Positions 1 to 8,153 of a stretch of 58,597 nucleotides of DNA are shown here, one piece after another (position 1 is the stretch's first letter; each line of letters begins with the position of its first letter). Origin of the DNA: Mesorhizobium sp. WSM4306 (lineage in GTDB: Bacteria; Pseudomonadota; Alphaproteobacteria; Rhizobiales; Rhizobiaceae); the NCBI RefSeq assembly GCF_007003975.1, contig NZ_VFTC01000035.1, positions 1 through 58,597 of the forward strand, read 5' to 3'. Below the pieces are notes generated by a model. It was not told where the DNA came from and made no database searches. It worked only from the letters and a program-made list of their open reading frames with translations. A program made the translations under genes and the position numbers.

Positions 1-19
1 TCCACATGGCAGCCTAAAG

Positions 20-606
20 TCAAAAACGCCTATCAGTCGCCTCGCCCTGATCGAGGACAACCTGTTGAAGCTCCACAACTAGGTCGTCCAGCATCACAGT
101 GAACCGCGTACGTAGTATTTTGTCGTAGGCGGCATTCTGGATAGCCGGATACGGGCTCTTCACCCGCTGCACCACCGATTGCGGGATGATGTCGCGAGAA
201 ACATTCACGGATTTCGTGAAAAAAGTGTACCCGCCGAAGAGCCCTACTCGCGGGGGCGGTGCAGCACCACCTCGGTGTCACTGCTCGTGTTCATGCGATG
301 GACTAGGCCGGCCAGCTGTTGACGCAGCTCGCGGTAGTTGTAAGTCTCACCCGTGTAGACGAGCACCAAGTCAGGTCGGCCATCCCCCTGGAGCATCCTC
401 GGCTGGCGGCCGCCCTGGATATCGATGATTGCCAGGCGGTGGTGTCCCAGCGCCGCAGGCCCGCCGATCCAAGTCCCCTCGTCGTCCGGACCGTGGTTCG
501 CTATGGTGGCCGTCATATCGGCAAGCTCCCTTCGCGCATCGGGACCTCCGAGGTCTCGATTGAAGTCGATCCATTCACAGATGCCGCACAGGTTATGTCG
601 CCGCAT
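20..606 (-). pseudogene. asnB: Broken asparagine synthase (glutamine-hydrolysing), asnB relic
   Basis: Two minus-strand pieces match the start and the end of AsnB. The 5' piece (about 606 to 246) reads as the glutamine amidotransferase domain: a CGIC segment where the nucleophile Cys2 belongs, then NHGPDDEGTW and GHHRLAIID blocks. The 3' piece (about 208 to 20) resembles the synthase C-terminus (PQSVVQRVKSPYP). The central ATP-pyrophosphatase part (normally some 300 residues) is missing. The codon before the CGIC segment is CTG, where ATG is expected, so the normal start also seems lost. A NifA-type site and a sigma-54-like promoter lie just upstream, suggesting that it was once a nodule-expressed asparagine synthase. 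Family assignment is good; no function is expected now. Confidence 0.75.
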
Positions 607-614
607 TTGGGCGA

Positions 615-630
615 AGCAGATATAAGGCCA
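615..630 (-). promoter_or_regulatory. Sigma-54 (-24/-12) like promoter of the asnB relic
   Basis: The minus strand reads TGGCCTTATATCTGCT. The GG and GC dinucleotides have the required 10-base gap, although the AC of TGGCAC and the first T of TTGCT differ. It lies 60 bp downstream of a perfect NifA site and directly before the asnB relic. Confidence 0.5.
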
Positions 631-689
631 GTGGGAAACCATCGAGGCAAAGTGACGGATCTAGCCCAGCTACGATCCGCATCCGACAT

Positions 690-705
690 TGTCGGACATC
701 GGACA
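690..705 (-). promoter_or_regulatory. NifA upstream activator site (asnB relic)
   Basis: The sequence TGTCGGACATCGGACA is an exact TGT-N10-ACA match to the NifA-binding consensus. It sits in a run of GTCGGA/TCCGAC repeats. The only nearby sigma-54-like promoter is the one at 615-630 on the minus strand. Confidence 0.6.
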
Positions 706-730
706 GCACCGCGATTCGCTGCATAGGAAG

Positions 731-1267
731 CCTGGAGTCGCGATTTCCCCTGGGGGAATCAGCGCATGAAAGGAGAGCTGGGTCGTGTCTGCCGAAATGA
801 GAAATTGCTCCCCCTTATTGCATCACCGAGGAATGTTACCCAGCGCGATAGACGGACATGCCCTATCTCCCCCCGTTGCAGCTGAGGGAGATAGGGGCCA
901 GCTCTTCATTCAACCCTCATGGAGGATGATCAGCCCAGCCATTTCCATGCGCCGGCCTTCACAAGCCGTGCACCATTCAGGTTCTTTTCCTTGAAGCGCG
1001 ACGATCCTTGTCAGACGTCGCAACACTTGCTGCCGAGAGCACGAGCTCTTCCTCGAGCATGCCTTGATCTGCGCCTCGAACGGCTCGCACATGCTGGGTT
1101 TCAACGACTTCGCAGAGGTTGATATTCTGCAGTGACTTCGTCTCGCTGCTGCACGGCATTGACGCTGGGAGCCATGCTCGCGTGGCGCAATTGTGCTGAA
1201 GCCGGTGCCCACGGCAACGTTTCTTAACCCGCCCCAGATCCTGGCGTTTGGCTATTTCCGACATTCG
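731..1267. other. Gap with no recognised gene
   Basis: Open frames here are short, overlap on both strands and show no family I recognise. An imperfect 19-bp palindrome (GATTTCCCCTGGGGGAATC) lies at 742-760. I see no RNA gene or IS end. Confidence 0.4.
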
Positions 1268-1283
1268 TGTCCGGCTTCGGACA
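1268..1283 (+). promoter_or_regulatory. NifA upstream activator site for prxS-rpoN2
   Basis: TGTCCGGCTTCGGACA is an exact TGT-N10-ACA palindrome. It is 130 bp upstream of the sigma-54 promoter at 1413, within the usual working distance for NifA. Confidence 0.75.
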
Positions 1284-1412
1284 AAGGCCGGGTTTGCCGA
1301 ACGGAGTCGCACCCAATTTCCAGTGCTGCTTGAGCAATAATATCGACCGGCATTACTGCACAACACGAAAGTTGCTGCAAAAACCGAAGTGAACCCAAGG
1401 CATCGGGTCAAT

Positions 1413-1428
1413 TGGCATGGCGCTTGCG
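1413..1428 (+). promoter_or_regulatory. Sigma-54 promoter for prxS-rpoN2
   Basis: TGGCATGGCGCTTGCG matches TGGCAC-N5-TTGCT with GG and GC correctly spaced. Transcription would begin near 1440, leaving a leader of about 250 bases before prxS. The leader has an open frame without a clear start (about 1442-1649). Confidence 0.75.
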
Positions 1429-1689
1429 ACTCGGTCGATAGAACGCAGTCAAAATCACGGTTGCAGACCATGCCTACCTCTCAAAGCTCGATAAAGCACG
1501 CGAGCAAAATTCCCCGTCTCCGCGGAAGCTCGTCGCCGTTAAACGTGCCTGCTCGGGGGCGGTCTTGCACAAGACCGGTCCGAGGCAACCACGCCAAGGC
1601 GCGAGGCTGCCGGAACTGTCGACCGAAGTCGATGCCGCTTCAGTTTAACCGAAAAATGCACCGTACCACTTTGGCCTGGAAGCAAATCA

Positions 1690-2223
1690 ATGACCTATAG
1701 AAAGAACGTTCCTCTCGTGACCTTTCGCACGCGTGTTCGCGATGAGTCGATCGGGGGGCCAAATCCTTATCAGTGGGAGAACAAGACCTCCGACGATTAT
1801 TTCGGGGGCAAGCGCATCATCCTGTTCTCGCTGCCTGGCGCCTTCACCCCGACCTGCTCGACCTTCCAACTGCCCGATTTCGAAAAACTCTATGATCAAT
1901 TTCTGGAACTGCGAATTGACGCGATCTACTGCGTCTCGGTCAACGATGCTTTCGTCATGAATGCGTGGGGAAAGTCCTTGGGGCTGCAGAAGATCGAGCT
2001 GATCCCAGACGGGTCGGGCGAGTTCACGCGCAAAATGGGCATGCTGGTCGCGAAGGACAATCTGGGCTTTGGCATGCGCTCCTGGCGATACGCCGCTCTG
2101 ATCGACGATGGCGTGGTGGAGCAGTGGTTCGAGGAGGAAGGCTTCTGTGACAACTGCGAGACGGACCCCTATGGCGTTTCATCCCCGCAAAACGTTCTCG
2201 ACAAATTGAAGGCGGCGGCATGA
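1690..2223 (+). CDS. prxS: Peroxiredoxin of the PrxS / Prx5 type
   Basis: 177-residue thiol peroxidase that reduces hydrogen peroxide and organic peroxides in the cytoplasm. The peroxidatic cysteine lies in PGAFTPTCS (Cys56), the typical Prx5-group motif. Further cysteines near the C-terminus (EGFCDNCETD) could act as resolving residues. It is followed after 68 bp by rpoN2 on the same strand. From memory, a prxS-rpoN2 operon with the same order is described in Rhizobium etli, where it is expressed in bacteroids. The NifA site and sigma-54 promoter upstream suggest the same control here, so that NifA raises both peroxide defence and its own sigma factor. The start at ATG 1690 gives the usual family length. 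Confidence 0.9.
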   Translation: MTYRKNVPLVTFRTRVRDESIGGPNPYQWENKTSDDYFGGKRIILFSLPGAFTPTCSTFQLPDFEKLYDQFLELRIDAIYCVSVNDAFVMNAWGKSLGLQKIELIPDGSGEFTRKMGMLVAKDNLGFGMRSWRYAALIDDGVVEQWFEEEGFCDNCETDPYGVSSPQNVLDKLKAAA

Positions 2224-2291
2224 CCCAGAAGTGGAAAGTCTCACACAACCCAAGCACACACTAGAGCCTCCTCGGCAGATCACGGTTCAAC

Positions 2292-3725
2292 ATGCATCTC
2301 TCAGCAAGCCTGCTTCAACGCCAGAAGCAACGTATGGTCTTATCGCCTCAAGCCATTGAAGCTATTCGCTTGCTGCGATTGACGCATACTGAACTCCATC
2401 AGCTCGTGCAGCAGGCACTCGAGAAGAACCCCGTTTTGAAGCCTGACCCGTTTGACGACGATTCGCCGCTGCCAGGGGTGGATCAGCGGAGCAGTCAAAG
2501 CAGAAGCGAAATCGGCGAATCGCCCATTGGCGGGCCGTCTGGCGGGCGCGGGCAATGGAAGTCGCAACGCAGTAGCGGCAACGATCGACCTGCCGTCGAG
2601 GAGTTTACCGCCCACACCGAAACATTGCACGACCATGTCGCCCGCCAGGTCGCCCTCAACCCGTTCACCCCCCAGGAGCGGCTGATTGCCGGACAGCTCG
2701 CCGCTCATCTGGAGGACACTGGCTATCTTCAGGTAAACCTTTTCGATCTGGCCAGGACGTTAAACGTTCGGCAAGCTGATGTGGAACGGGTCATCGGAAT
2801 CTTGCAGCAATTTGATCCGCCGGGCATTTTTGCGCGAACTCTCAGCGAATGCCTGGAGATTCAGCTGCGCCAGCAAGACCGGTTCGACCCGGCTATGGCA
2901 GCTTTGGTCGCCAATCTCGAGATGCTTGCACGGGGGGATTTTCAGGGATTGAAGCAGCGTTGCGGAGTCGACGAGGAGGATCTCCTCGACATGAGGAACG
3001 AAATCCGCGCGCTCGATCCCAAGCCTGGAGACCGGTTCCAGTCCGGGACGCCGGAAACCATCGTACCGGACGTCTGGGTAATGCCCAAGTCCGAAGGTGG
3101 ATGGCGGGTGGAGCTTGATCCGGCCACGCTGCCCAAAGTGTTGATCAACCACACCTATGTCGCCGAAATCTCGCAGCTGACCAAGCAAAATCCGGAAGGC
3201 AAAGCGTTTCTCGACAATTGCCAGGAAAAAGGGAACTGGCTGATCAGCAGTCTCAAGCAGCGCGCTAAGACGATCCTTAAGGTTGCGACCGAAATCGTGC
3301 GCCAGCAGGATGCCTTTTTTACACACGGCGCCGCCCATCTGCGGCCTCTCTGTCTCAAAAATGTCGCTGACGAGATCGGCATGCACGAGTCGACGGTAAG
3401 CCGGGTGACTTCGAACAGGTACATGTTGACTCCGCGCGGGGTGTTCGAGCTGAAGTATTTTTTCGCTGCGCCAATCGCATCCTGCGAGGGCGGCGATGCG
3501 CACTCCGCCAAAGCTGTCTGCCATCGGATCAAGGCAATCATAGCCGAAGAATCGCTCGACAAGGTACATTCCGACGAAGACATCGTTGCTCAACTCAAGG
3601 AGACCGGCATCGATGTCGCTCGCCGTACCGTCACCAAATATCGCGAGGCGATGAACATCCCTTCCTCCATACGACGGCGCCGCGATAAGCGTTTGTCCGC
3701 AGCTGCGATCAAGCGAAGTGACTAA
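2292..3725 (+). CDS. rpoN2: RNA polymerase sigma-54 factor RpoN2
   Basis: 477-residue sigma-54. The N-terminal activator-interacting region is glutamine- and leucine-rich (LLQRQKQRMVLSPQAIEAIRLL), followed by a variable acidic linker, the core-binding region, a helix-turn-helix and the RpoN box (ARRTVTKYREAMNIP) near residues 446-460. It directs polymerase to -24/-12 promoters and needs an activator such as NifA. It probably forms an operon with prxS, so expression is likely self-reinforcing in the nodule. Mesorhizobium usually has a second, chromosomal rpoN; the symbiotic copy is the one tied to nitrogen fixation. Its TAA stop overlaps the stop of convergent nifQ by four bases. Confidence 0.96.
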   Translation: MHLSASLLQRQKQRMVLSPQAIEAIRLLRLTHTELHQLVQQALEKNPVLKPDPFDDDSPLPGVDQRSSQSRSEIGESPIGGPSGGRGQWKSQRSSGNDRPAVEEFTAHTETLHDHVARQVALNPFTPQERLIAGQLAAHLEDTGYLQVNLFDLARTLNVRQADVERVIGILQQFDPPGIFARTLSECLEIQLRQQDRFDPAMAALVANLEMLARGDFQGLKQRCGVDEEDLLDMRNEIRALDPKPGDRFQSGTPETIVPDVWVMPKSEGGWRVELDPATLPKVLINHTYVAEISQLTKQNPEGKAFLDNCQEKGNWLISSLKQRAKTILKVATEIVRQQDAFFTHGAAHLRPLCLKNVADEIGMHESTVSRVTSNRYMLTPRGVFELKYFFAAPIASCEGGDAHSAKAVCHRIKAIIAEESLDKVHSDEDIVAQLKETGIDVARRTVTKYREAMNIPSSIRRRRDKRLSAAAIKRSD

Positions 3726-4348
3726 CCGACATTCGTGGTCGGCGAGAGGCGACTCTCAACTTCCTCCGGGCCGAAGCAGCTTTCGAAGTCATGGCATTCC
3801 CCGCAACTGGGTGCTGTGCATGACGAAAAGCCTTCGGCCTCACACAGCTTGCGGTAAAAGTACTTTTTCCATTTCATGTTTTCTGTGTTGCCTGCCGCCA
3901 GCGCGGGAAAATGTCTGGCAAGCAGGCGGCTGAGCTCAGCGCGATTTGAGAGGCCAAGATCCCGCCAAAGATGGTCCATGCGCATCGCACGCCGGGCGAT
4001 GATCTTGGCCAAGCGGGCGCTCGCCGGGTCGGCCGGCGCAGCATGCGCTAGCAGCAGCCGGCGTAGCAGTTCCTCTTCCAGTTCCGGCTCGGGCTCGCTC
4101 AACTCCTCCAAAGCGAATACGCTGCTGGAGGTAGACGGGAAAGTTGCGGCCAAGACATCACGCAATTCGACAGACGAAAGGCCTGTCCCCTCCGTCGCCA
4201 ACACCTCGCCCGCCTGGACCTCCTCAAGCGAACGTGAATGTACGCAGGGCAGCACATGCTGATCGAAGCTCCTCCCTAGCTCGGACCCACGCCATTGCGC
4301 GCTGGATAGGCAGCCATCATCGTAACGGCCGGCTTCAGCTTCCGGCAT
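3722..4348 (-). CDS. nifQ: NifQ, molybdenum donor for FeMo-cofactor synthesis
   Basis: 208 residues. The C-terminal third has the NifQ signature C-x4-C-x2-C-x5-C (CTAPSCGECHDFESC) preceded by MKWKKYFYRKLCE and followed by GPEE. These cysteines carry a Mo-Fe-S cluster that supplies molybdenum to NifE/N and NifH during cofactor assembly. The N-terminal half is variable and acidic. Its start overlaps the end of the flavin monooxygenase gene by 14 bases, so it looks like the last gene of the P450 operon. This is notable because nifQ in M. loti R7A is, from memory, reported as not NifA-regulated, whereas the operon promoter here has a NifA site. Confidence 0.9.
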   Translation of the reverse strand: MPEAEAGRYDDGCLSSAQWRGSELGRSFDQHVLPCVHSRSLEEVQAGEVLATEGTGLSSVELRDVLAATFPSTSSSVFALEELSEPEPELEEELLRRLLLAHAAPADPASARLAKIIARRAMRMDHLWRDLGLSNRAELSRLLARHFPALAAGNTENMKWKKYFYRKLCEAEGFSSCTAPSCGECHDFESCFGPEEVESRLSPTTNVG

Positions 4349-5387
4349 GACAAAGCGCCTTGTTGACCGCAGGGATGATCTTGTCGCCCCAGAGCTCGAT
4401 CTGGCGCAGCATCGTCTTTTGGTCGAAGTCGCCCAATTGAGTCTGAACTGCGATCTGGTCCGGTTTCAAGATATCGATCTCTTCCAGCAGGCGATCAATC
4501 ACGCGATTTACGCTGCCAATCGGCAAATTTTTGCGCATGGTCTCGAAGGACAGATCCTGCTGGGTCGGTGTCTCCTGCAGCAGGTAGCCATCGTGGCTCT
4601 GTTGGCGACGCTGATGCAGGGCTTCAGAAAGCCGGCGCTGGAAGCGGGCATTGTCGAGATAGCTGTTGATCTCCAACTCGTCGTGGCTGGCATAGCAGCA
4701 GCGCAGCAGCGATATCTTGACGTCGGTGACGTTCTTTTCCTCGGATGCCGCCGCCCTCTCGACTGATTCACGCAGTGTGGTCAAAGTCTCTAAGCCGTCG
4801 TGGAAGGCTGTGACAAAAAAATTGTGCCCCTCGCGGTAGGCCCGAGCCATCCGTGCGGCTCCGCCAGCGATCCAGATAGGCGGCGTCGGCTGCTGGACTG
4901 TGCGGACCGAAATCGCTGTTGGGGGGATCTTCTCATACTGGCCGTCGTGTTCGAAGACGTTTTGGTTGAGGCCCTTGAGAATGATGTCCAGGTATTCCGA
5001 AAAGACGGCCGGCGCCTCATCGATGTCCACGCCGAACCGTTCGAACTCGAACTGCTGGTATCCCAAGCCTACGCCGAGCTCGAGACGGCCGTTCGCAACG
5101 ATGTCGGCGAAGCCGATCTCGGACAGCAGGCGCTGCGGTTGGTAAAGCGGCAGCACGCAGACGGCAGTGCCCAGGCGAATCGTGCTTGTCAAGCCGCCGC
5201 AGTGCGCCACCATCATCAGCGGGGATGGTATGAGGCTGTAATTGTTGAAGTGGTGCTCAGCAAACCACGCGGTGTTGAACCCAGCCTGCTCCGAAGCGAC
5301 GGCCTGTTCGATGGAGTTGCGGATGACGCTTTCTGAGGATTGGTGATAGCCACGCTGGGCGGCCAGAATGAAAGTGGCAAATTCCAT
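4335..5387 (-). CDS. LLM-class flavin-dependent monooxygenase (luciferase-like)
   Basis: 350-residue TIM-barrel oxidoreductase of the bacterial luciferase family, expected to use FMNH2 and oxygen from a partner reductase. Typical blocks are present: EQAGFNTAWFAEHHFNNYSLIPSP near residues 34-56 and GRLELGVGLGYQQFEFERFGVD near 100-120. Substrate unknown. It is encoded between the SDR fusion and nifQ; homologous genes occur in a similar order beside a P450 in the symbiotic plasmid of Sinorhizobium fredii NGR234 (y4vJ-type, from memory). Together with the P450, ferredoxin and SDR it suggests an oxidative pathway acting on a hydrophobic plant or bacterial metabolite. Confidence 0.85.
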   Translation of the reverse strand: MEFATFILAAQRGYHQSSESVIRNSIEQAVASEQAGFNTAWFAEHHFNNYSLIPSPLMMVAHCGGLTSTIRLGTAVCVLPLYQPQRLLSEIGFADIVANGRLELGVGLGYQQFEFERFGVDIDEAPAVFSEYLDIILKGLNQNVFEHDGQYEKIPPTAISVRTVQQPTPPIWIAGGAARMARAYREGHNFFVTAFHDGLETLTTLRESVERAAASEEKNVTDVKISLLRCCYASHDELEINSYLDNARFQRRLSEALHQRRQQSHDGYLLQETPTQQDLSFETMRKNLPIGSVNRVIDRLLEEIDILKPDQIAVQTQLGDFDQKTMLRQIELWGDKIIPAVNKALCHAGS

Positions 5388-5525
5388 GATTTCTCCTCGT
5401 TATAGACACGTCAGCCGACCGGGAATGTGCTCGGCATGCGCATGCTTGGATCTCAAGCACCTCAGGTGCGTCGTGGAGCCGAGGCTTCATAATGCTCGGC
5501 CGGTCGCCCTGCGAAGGCCTGGCAA

Positions 5526-7127
5526 TTAACCTGCGGCCTCCGCAAAACATTCGTCATAGAGCTCGCTGGCGTTTCCCGCATCACCGAACGAGGTCCAGCC
5601 GCCGTCCACGTAGAGGATCGAGCCGTTGATGTATGAGGCGTCAGACGAAGCAAGGAAGAACGATGCATCTGCGACGTCTTCTGGCCGTCCCATCCTGCCC
5701 ATGGGGATGCGTCGTCCGATTGCTGTCAGGTCGATGCGGCCGGCTTTGGCCAACTGAGCAAGTGCGGGCGTGCGGATGTGGCCAGGAGCGACGGTGGCTG
5801 TCCGAATTCCGACCGGCCCGAGTTCGGCCGCCATGCAACGGGTCAGCATATCCATCCCCGCCTTGGAGGCGCCGTAGGCATGGCGCGGCGCGAACGGCAG
5901 AAAGCTGTCGATCGACCCGAGATTGAGGATCACGCCGCCCGGGCGCATAGCCTTGATCGCTTCGCGCGCGCAGGTGAAGGCGCCGGTAAGGTTGACATCC
6001 AGGACGTGTTCGAGCTGTTTCGACAGTTGCTCGATCGCAGGCACAATCCTGTCGGCGGTATCAGCACTATTGACCAGAACATCGATATACCCGAAGCGTC
6101 CCCTCAGTTCTTCGAACATCGACACCACATCGCTCTCGACGGCCACGTCCAGCGATTTCGCCAGATGCTTGCCGGGGAGCGATGTAGCCAGCTCTGCCGC
6201 TGCAGTGCCATCTTTATCAGCAATCACGACGGTGTCGCCGTTCGCGGCAAAGCGGCGAGCGACGGCCGCGCCAATGCTTTTTGCGCCACCGGTGACGAGC
6301 ACGATTCGCGCATCTGTGCATTCGGCCGGACAGGAGAGCTCGGCTTGGAGCGCACCATCCACCGGCGGGTGAGCATCCCCCGGCTGGTTGAATGACATCC
6401 AGCCTCCGTCGACTGCCAGCACCGAGCCGGTGATGTAGCGCGCCTGCGTGCTGCTCAGAAAACGCACGACCCTGGCGATCTCGTCGGGGCGAGCCAAGCG
6501 CCCCATCGGCACGCGGCGGCGTATCGCCGCGAGGTCCATTTTGCCAGCGCGTGCCAGTTCTGTGACCATTGGGGTGCGGACGGAGCCCGGCGCCACCGCC
6601 GTGACGCGGATTCCTCGCATAGCCCACTCGCATGCAAGGGACTTTGTCAACGAGATCACGCCAGCTTTCGAGGCTGCGTAGGCGTTGCGCCTGGGATTGC
6701 CGACCACGCCCGCCATCGAAGCCACATTGACGATCGCACCGCCCGGCTTCATGCGCCGCGCCGCTTCCCGGGCCATAACGAATGGCCCAATAAGGTTCAC
6801 TGTCACGCCGCGTCGGAAGGTATCGACAGCGGTGTCGATGATCCTATCCATCGTGGGTCCAACCGCCGCATTGTTGATGAGGACATCGATTTGCGCGAAC
6901 CGTGCTTCGACCTGGCCGAAAAGTGAGAGCATGTCCTTCTCTCGCGACACATCGCACTCCAGACCGACGTGCGGCGACCCGAGATCCCGAGCCAGTTCAA
7001 CCACACCACTGCCCGGAAGGTCCACCGCAACTACAGTGTCTCCGTCCGCGGCAAGGATATCGACCAGGGCACGGCCGATCCCGCCCGCAGCGCCTGTGAT
7101 GATTACGGTGCGTGCTGCCAGTTTCAC
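5526..7127 (-). CDS. Fusion of two short-chain dehydrogenase/reductase domains
   Basis: 533 residues holding two complete SDR modules. Module 1 (about 1-245) has TGAAGGIG (11-18), NNAA (85-88) and Y150-x3-K154. Module 2 (about 272-520) has TGGAKSIG (279-286), NSAD (353-356, in the NNAG position) and Y418-x3-K422. Each ends with the same GS-L-VDGGW-SF block, so the protein probably arose by tandem duplication. Both modules keep the catalytic Tyr and Lys, so both may be active NAD(P)-dependent alcohol/ketone oxidoreductases. The gene sits between the ferredoxin/NTF2 gene and the flavin monooxygenase on the same strand. The domain assignment is firm; the substrate is unknown. Confidence 0.9.
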   Translation of the reverse strand: MKLAARTVIITGAAGGIGRALVDILAADGDTVVAVDLPGSGVVELARDLGSPHVGLECDVSREKDMLSLFGQVEARFAQIDVLINNAAVGPTMDRIIDTAVDTFRRGVTVNLIGPFVMAREAARRMKPGGAIVNVASMAGVVGNPRRNAYAASKAGVISLTKSLACEWAMRGIRVTAVAPGSVRTPMVTELARAGKMDLAAIRRRVPMGRLARPDEIARVVRFLSSTQARYITGSVLAVDGGWMSFNQPGDAHPPVDGALQAELSCPAECTDARIVLVTGGAKSIGAAVARRFAANGDTVVIADKDGTAAAELATSLPGKHLAKSLDVAVESDVVSMFEELRGRFGYIDVLVNSADTADRIVPAIEQLSKQLEHVLDVNLTGAFTCAREAIKAMRPGGVILNLGSIDSFLPFAPRHAYGASKAGMDMLTRCMAAELGPVGIRTATVAPGHIRTPALAQLAKAGRIDLTAIGRRIPMGRMGRPEDVADASFFLASSDASYINGSILYVDGGWTSFGDAGNASELYDECFAEAAG

Positions 7128-7275
7128 GAGAGCTTCTCCACGATGACCGCTTGTGATCTCAGCCCATCAACCTTGGGCGGAATGAAGGGCCGAGCCAAAT
7201 CGTTGCAGTGACCGCCAGTCGCGGCCCCACACAGATGTCGTTCCCGTAGGGCGCTCATCCTCCATTCCTACCCAC

Positions 7276-8124
7276 TTATGCAGCTCCCAGTTGGGGACCC
7301 TCGACGCCATCTTGGTCGGTGGGGATGTGACCCTTGAGCAACTGGTAGATGGGATCGTCTGGATGTGGTGCTCCAATCGGCTGTCGCCGGCCGAACCTAT
7401 CTGCCTCAAGAATCGCTGGCGGGATTTGCTCCTCAACCCAATCGTAGACGACTGTCCGTTCCGCAATTCGCCACTCGTCCTGCCTCTTCTGAAACAGATC
7501 GCAGTAACGGCCGCAAAGCAGCGTCTGACGTATTTCTTGGTCTGTATCCGGTCCGCGTTGCAGCGCGGTGAAATAGCTCTCGACCGCGGCCTCTGCTGAA
7601 CTGATGAAGTCGATCAGGCTGTTCGTGATTTGATGGATGTTACGGTGCCCCGGCAGACCGAGAGCAAATTGGATGAAGTCCTCTGCCGGTCCGCAATAGG
7701 GACCGTGCCTGTCATACGCTTCGGGCCAGTATGCGCTACGCAGCGCCGCCTCATCGGCGCGGTCTATCCCGCGGCAGTACCGATACAGGCAGTTGCGGAT
7801 CGCCTCTCGGTCACGCAGTTCGGTAATTTTCGCGTGGTCGACAGGGTCTGTCGCGAATTGTATGATTGTTTTGTCCTTCCCGATGCCAGTCTGCACTTTG
7901 CGTGTGTCTCTCTCTACAACTGAGTTAGCGGGGGGCTCGTCAACTTCCAGAGCTTGTTCGGGGCAGGCTCGTACCCCTTTTGAGGCAAGCAGTTGCTCCC
8001 CATCGGCAACATCAATATCACCGGGCAAGATGTAGCCGGCGTCATCAAGCTTGAAGACTCTCGGCGCCCGCGCCCAGCAGCGCGCATGACCCTGGCATCT
8101 GGCTTTATGTACGACGACACGCAT
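7276..8124 (-). CDS. P450-type ferredoxin fused to an NTF2/SnoaL-like domain
   Basis: 282 residues from ATG 8124, chosen because TTGGAG precedes it and the ferredoxin domain begins at once. Residues 1-70 form a small single-cluster ferredoxin of the P450-partner type (RCQGHARCWARAPRVFKLDD, then ACPEQALEVDE): three cysteines suggest a [3Fe-4S] cluster. After a short linker, residues about 110-260 look like an NTF2/SnoaL-type cone (RNCLYRYCRGIDRADEAALRSAY, ITNSLIDF), a fold used by dehydratases, cyclases and ring-hydroxylase beta subunits. It starts 29 bp after the P450 gene and should deliver electrons to it. The fusion could couple oxygenation to a following dehydration or cyclisation step (inference). 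Confidence 0.8.
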   Translation of the reverse strand: MRVVVHKARCQGHARCWARAPRVFKLDDAGYILPGDIDVADGEQLLASKGVRACPEQALEVDEPPANSVVERDTRKVQTGIGKDKTIIQFATDPVDHAKITELRDREAIRNCLYRYCRGIDRADEAALRSAYWPEAYDRHGPYCGPAEDFIQFALGLPGHRNIHQITNSLIDFISSAEAAVESYFTALQRGPDTDQEIRQTLLCGRYCDLFQKRQDEWRIAERTVVYDWVEEQIPPAILEADRFGRRQPIGAPHPDDPIYQLLKGHIPTDQDGVEGPQLGAA

Positions 8125-8153
8125 AGCGAACTCCAATGTCGTTGGCTGAAACT

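Noticed and set aside
742..760. GATTTCCCCTGGGGGAATC as an operator
   Set aside because: Imperfect and unique in the window, with no adjacent gene or promoter.
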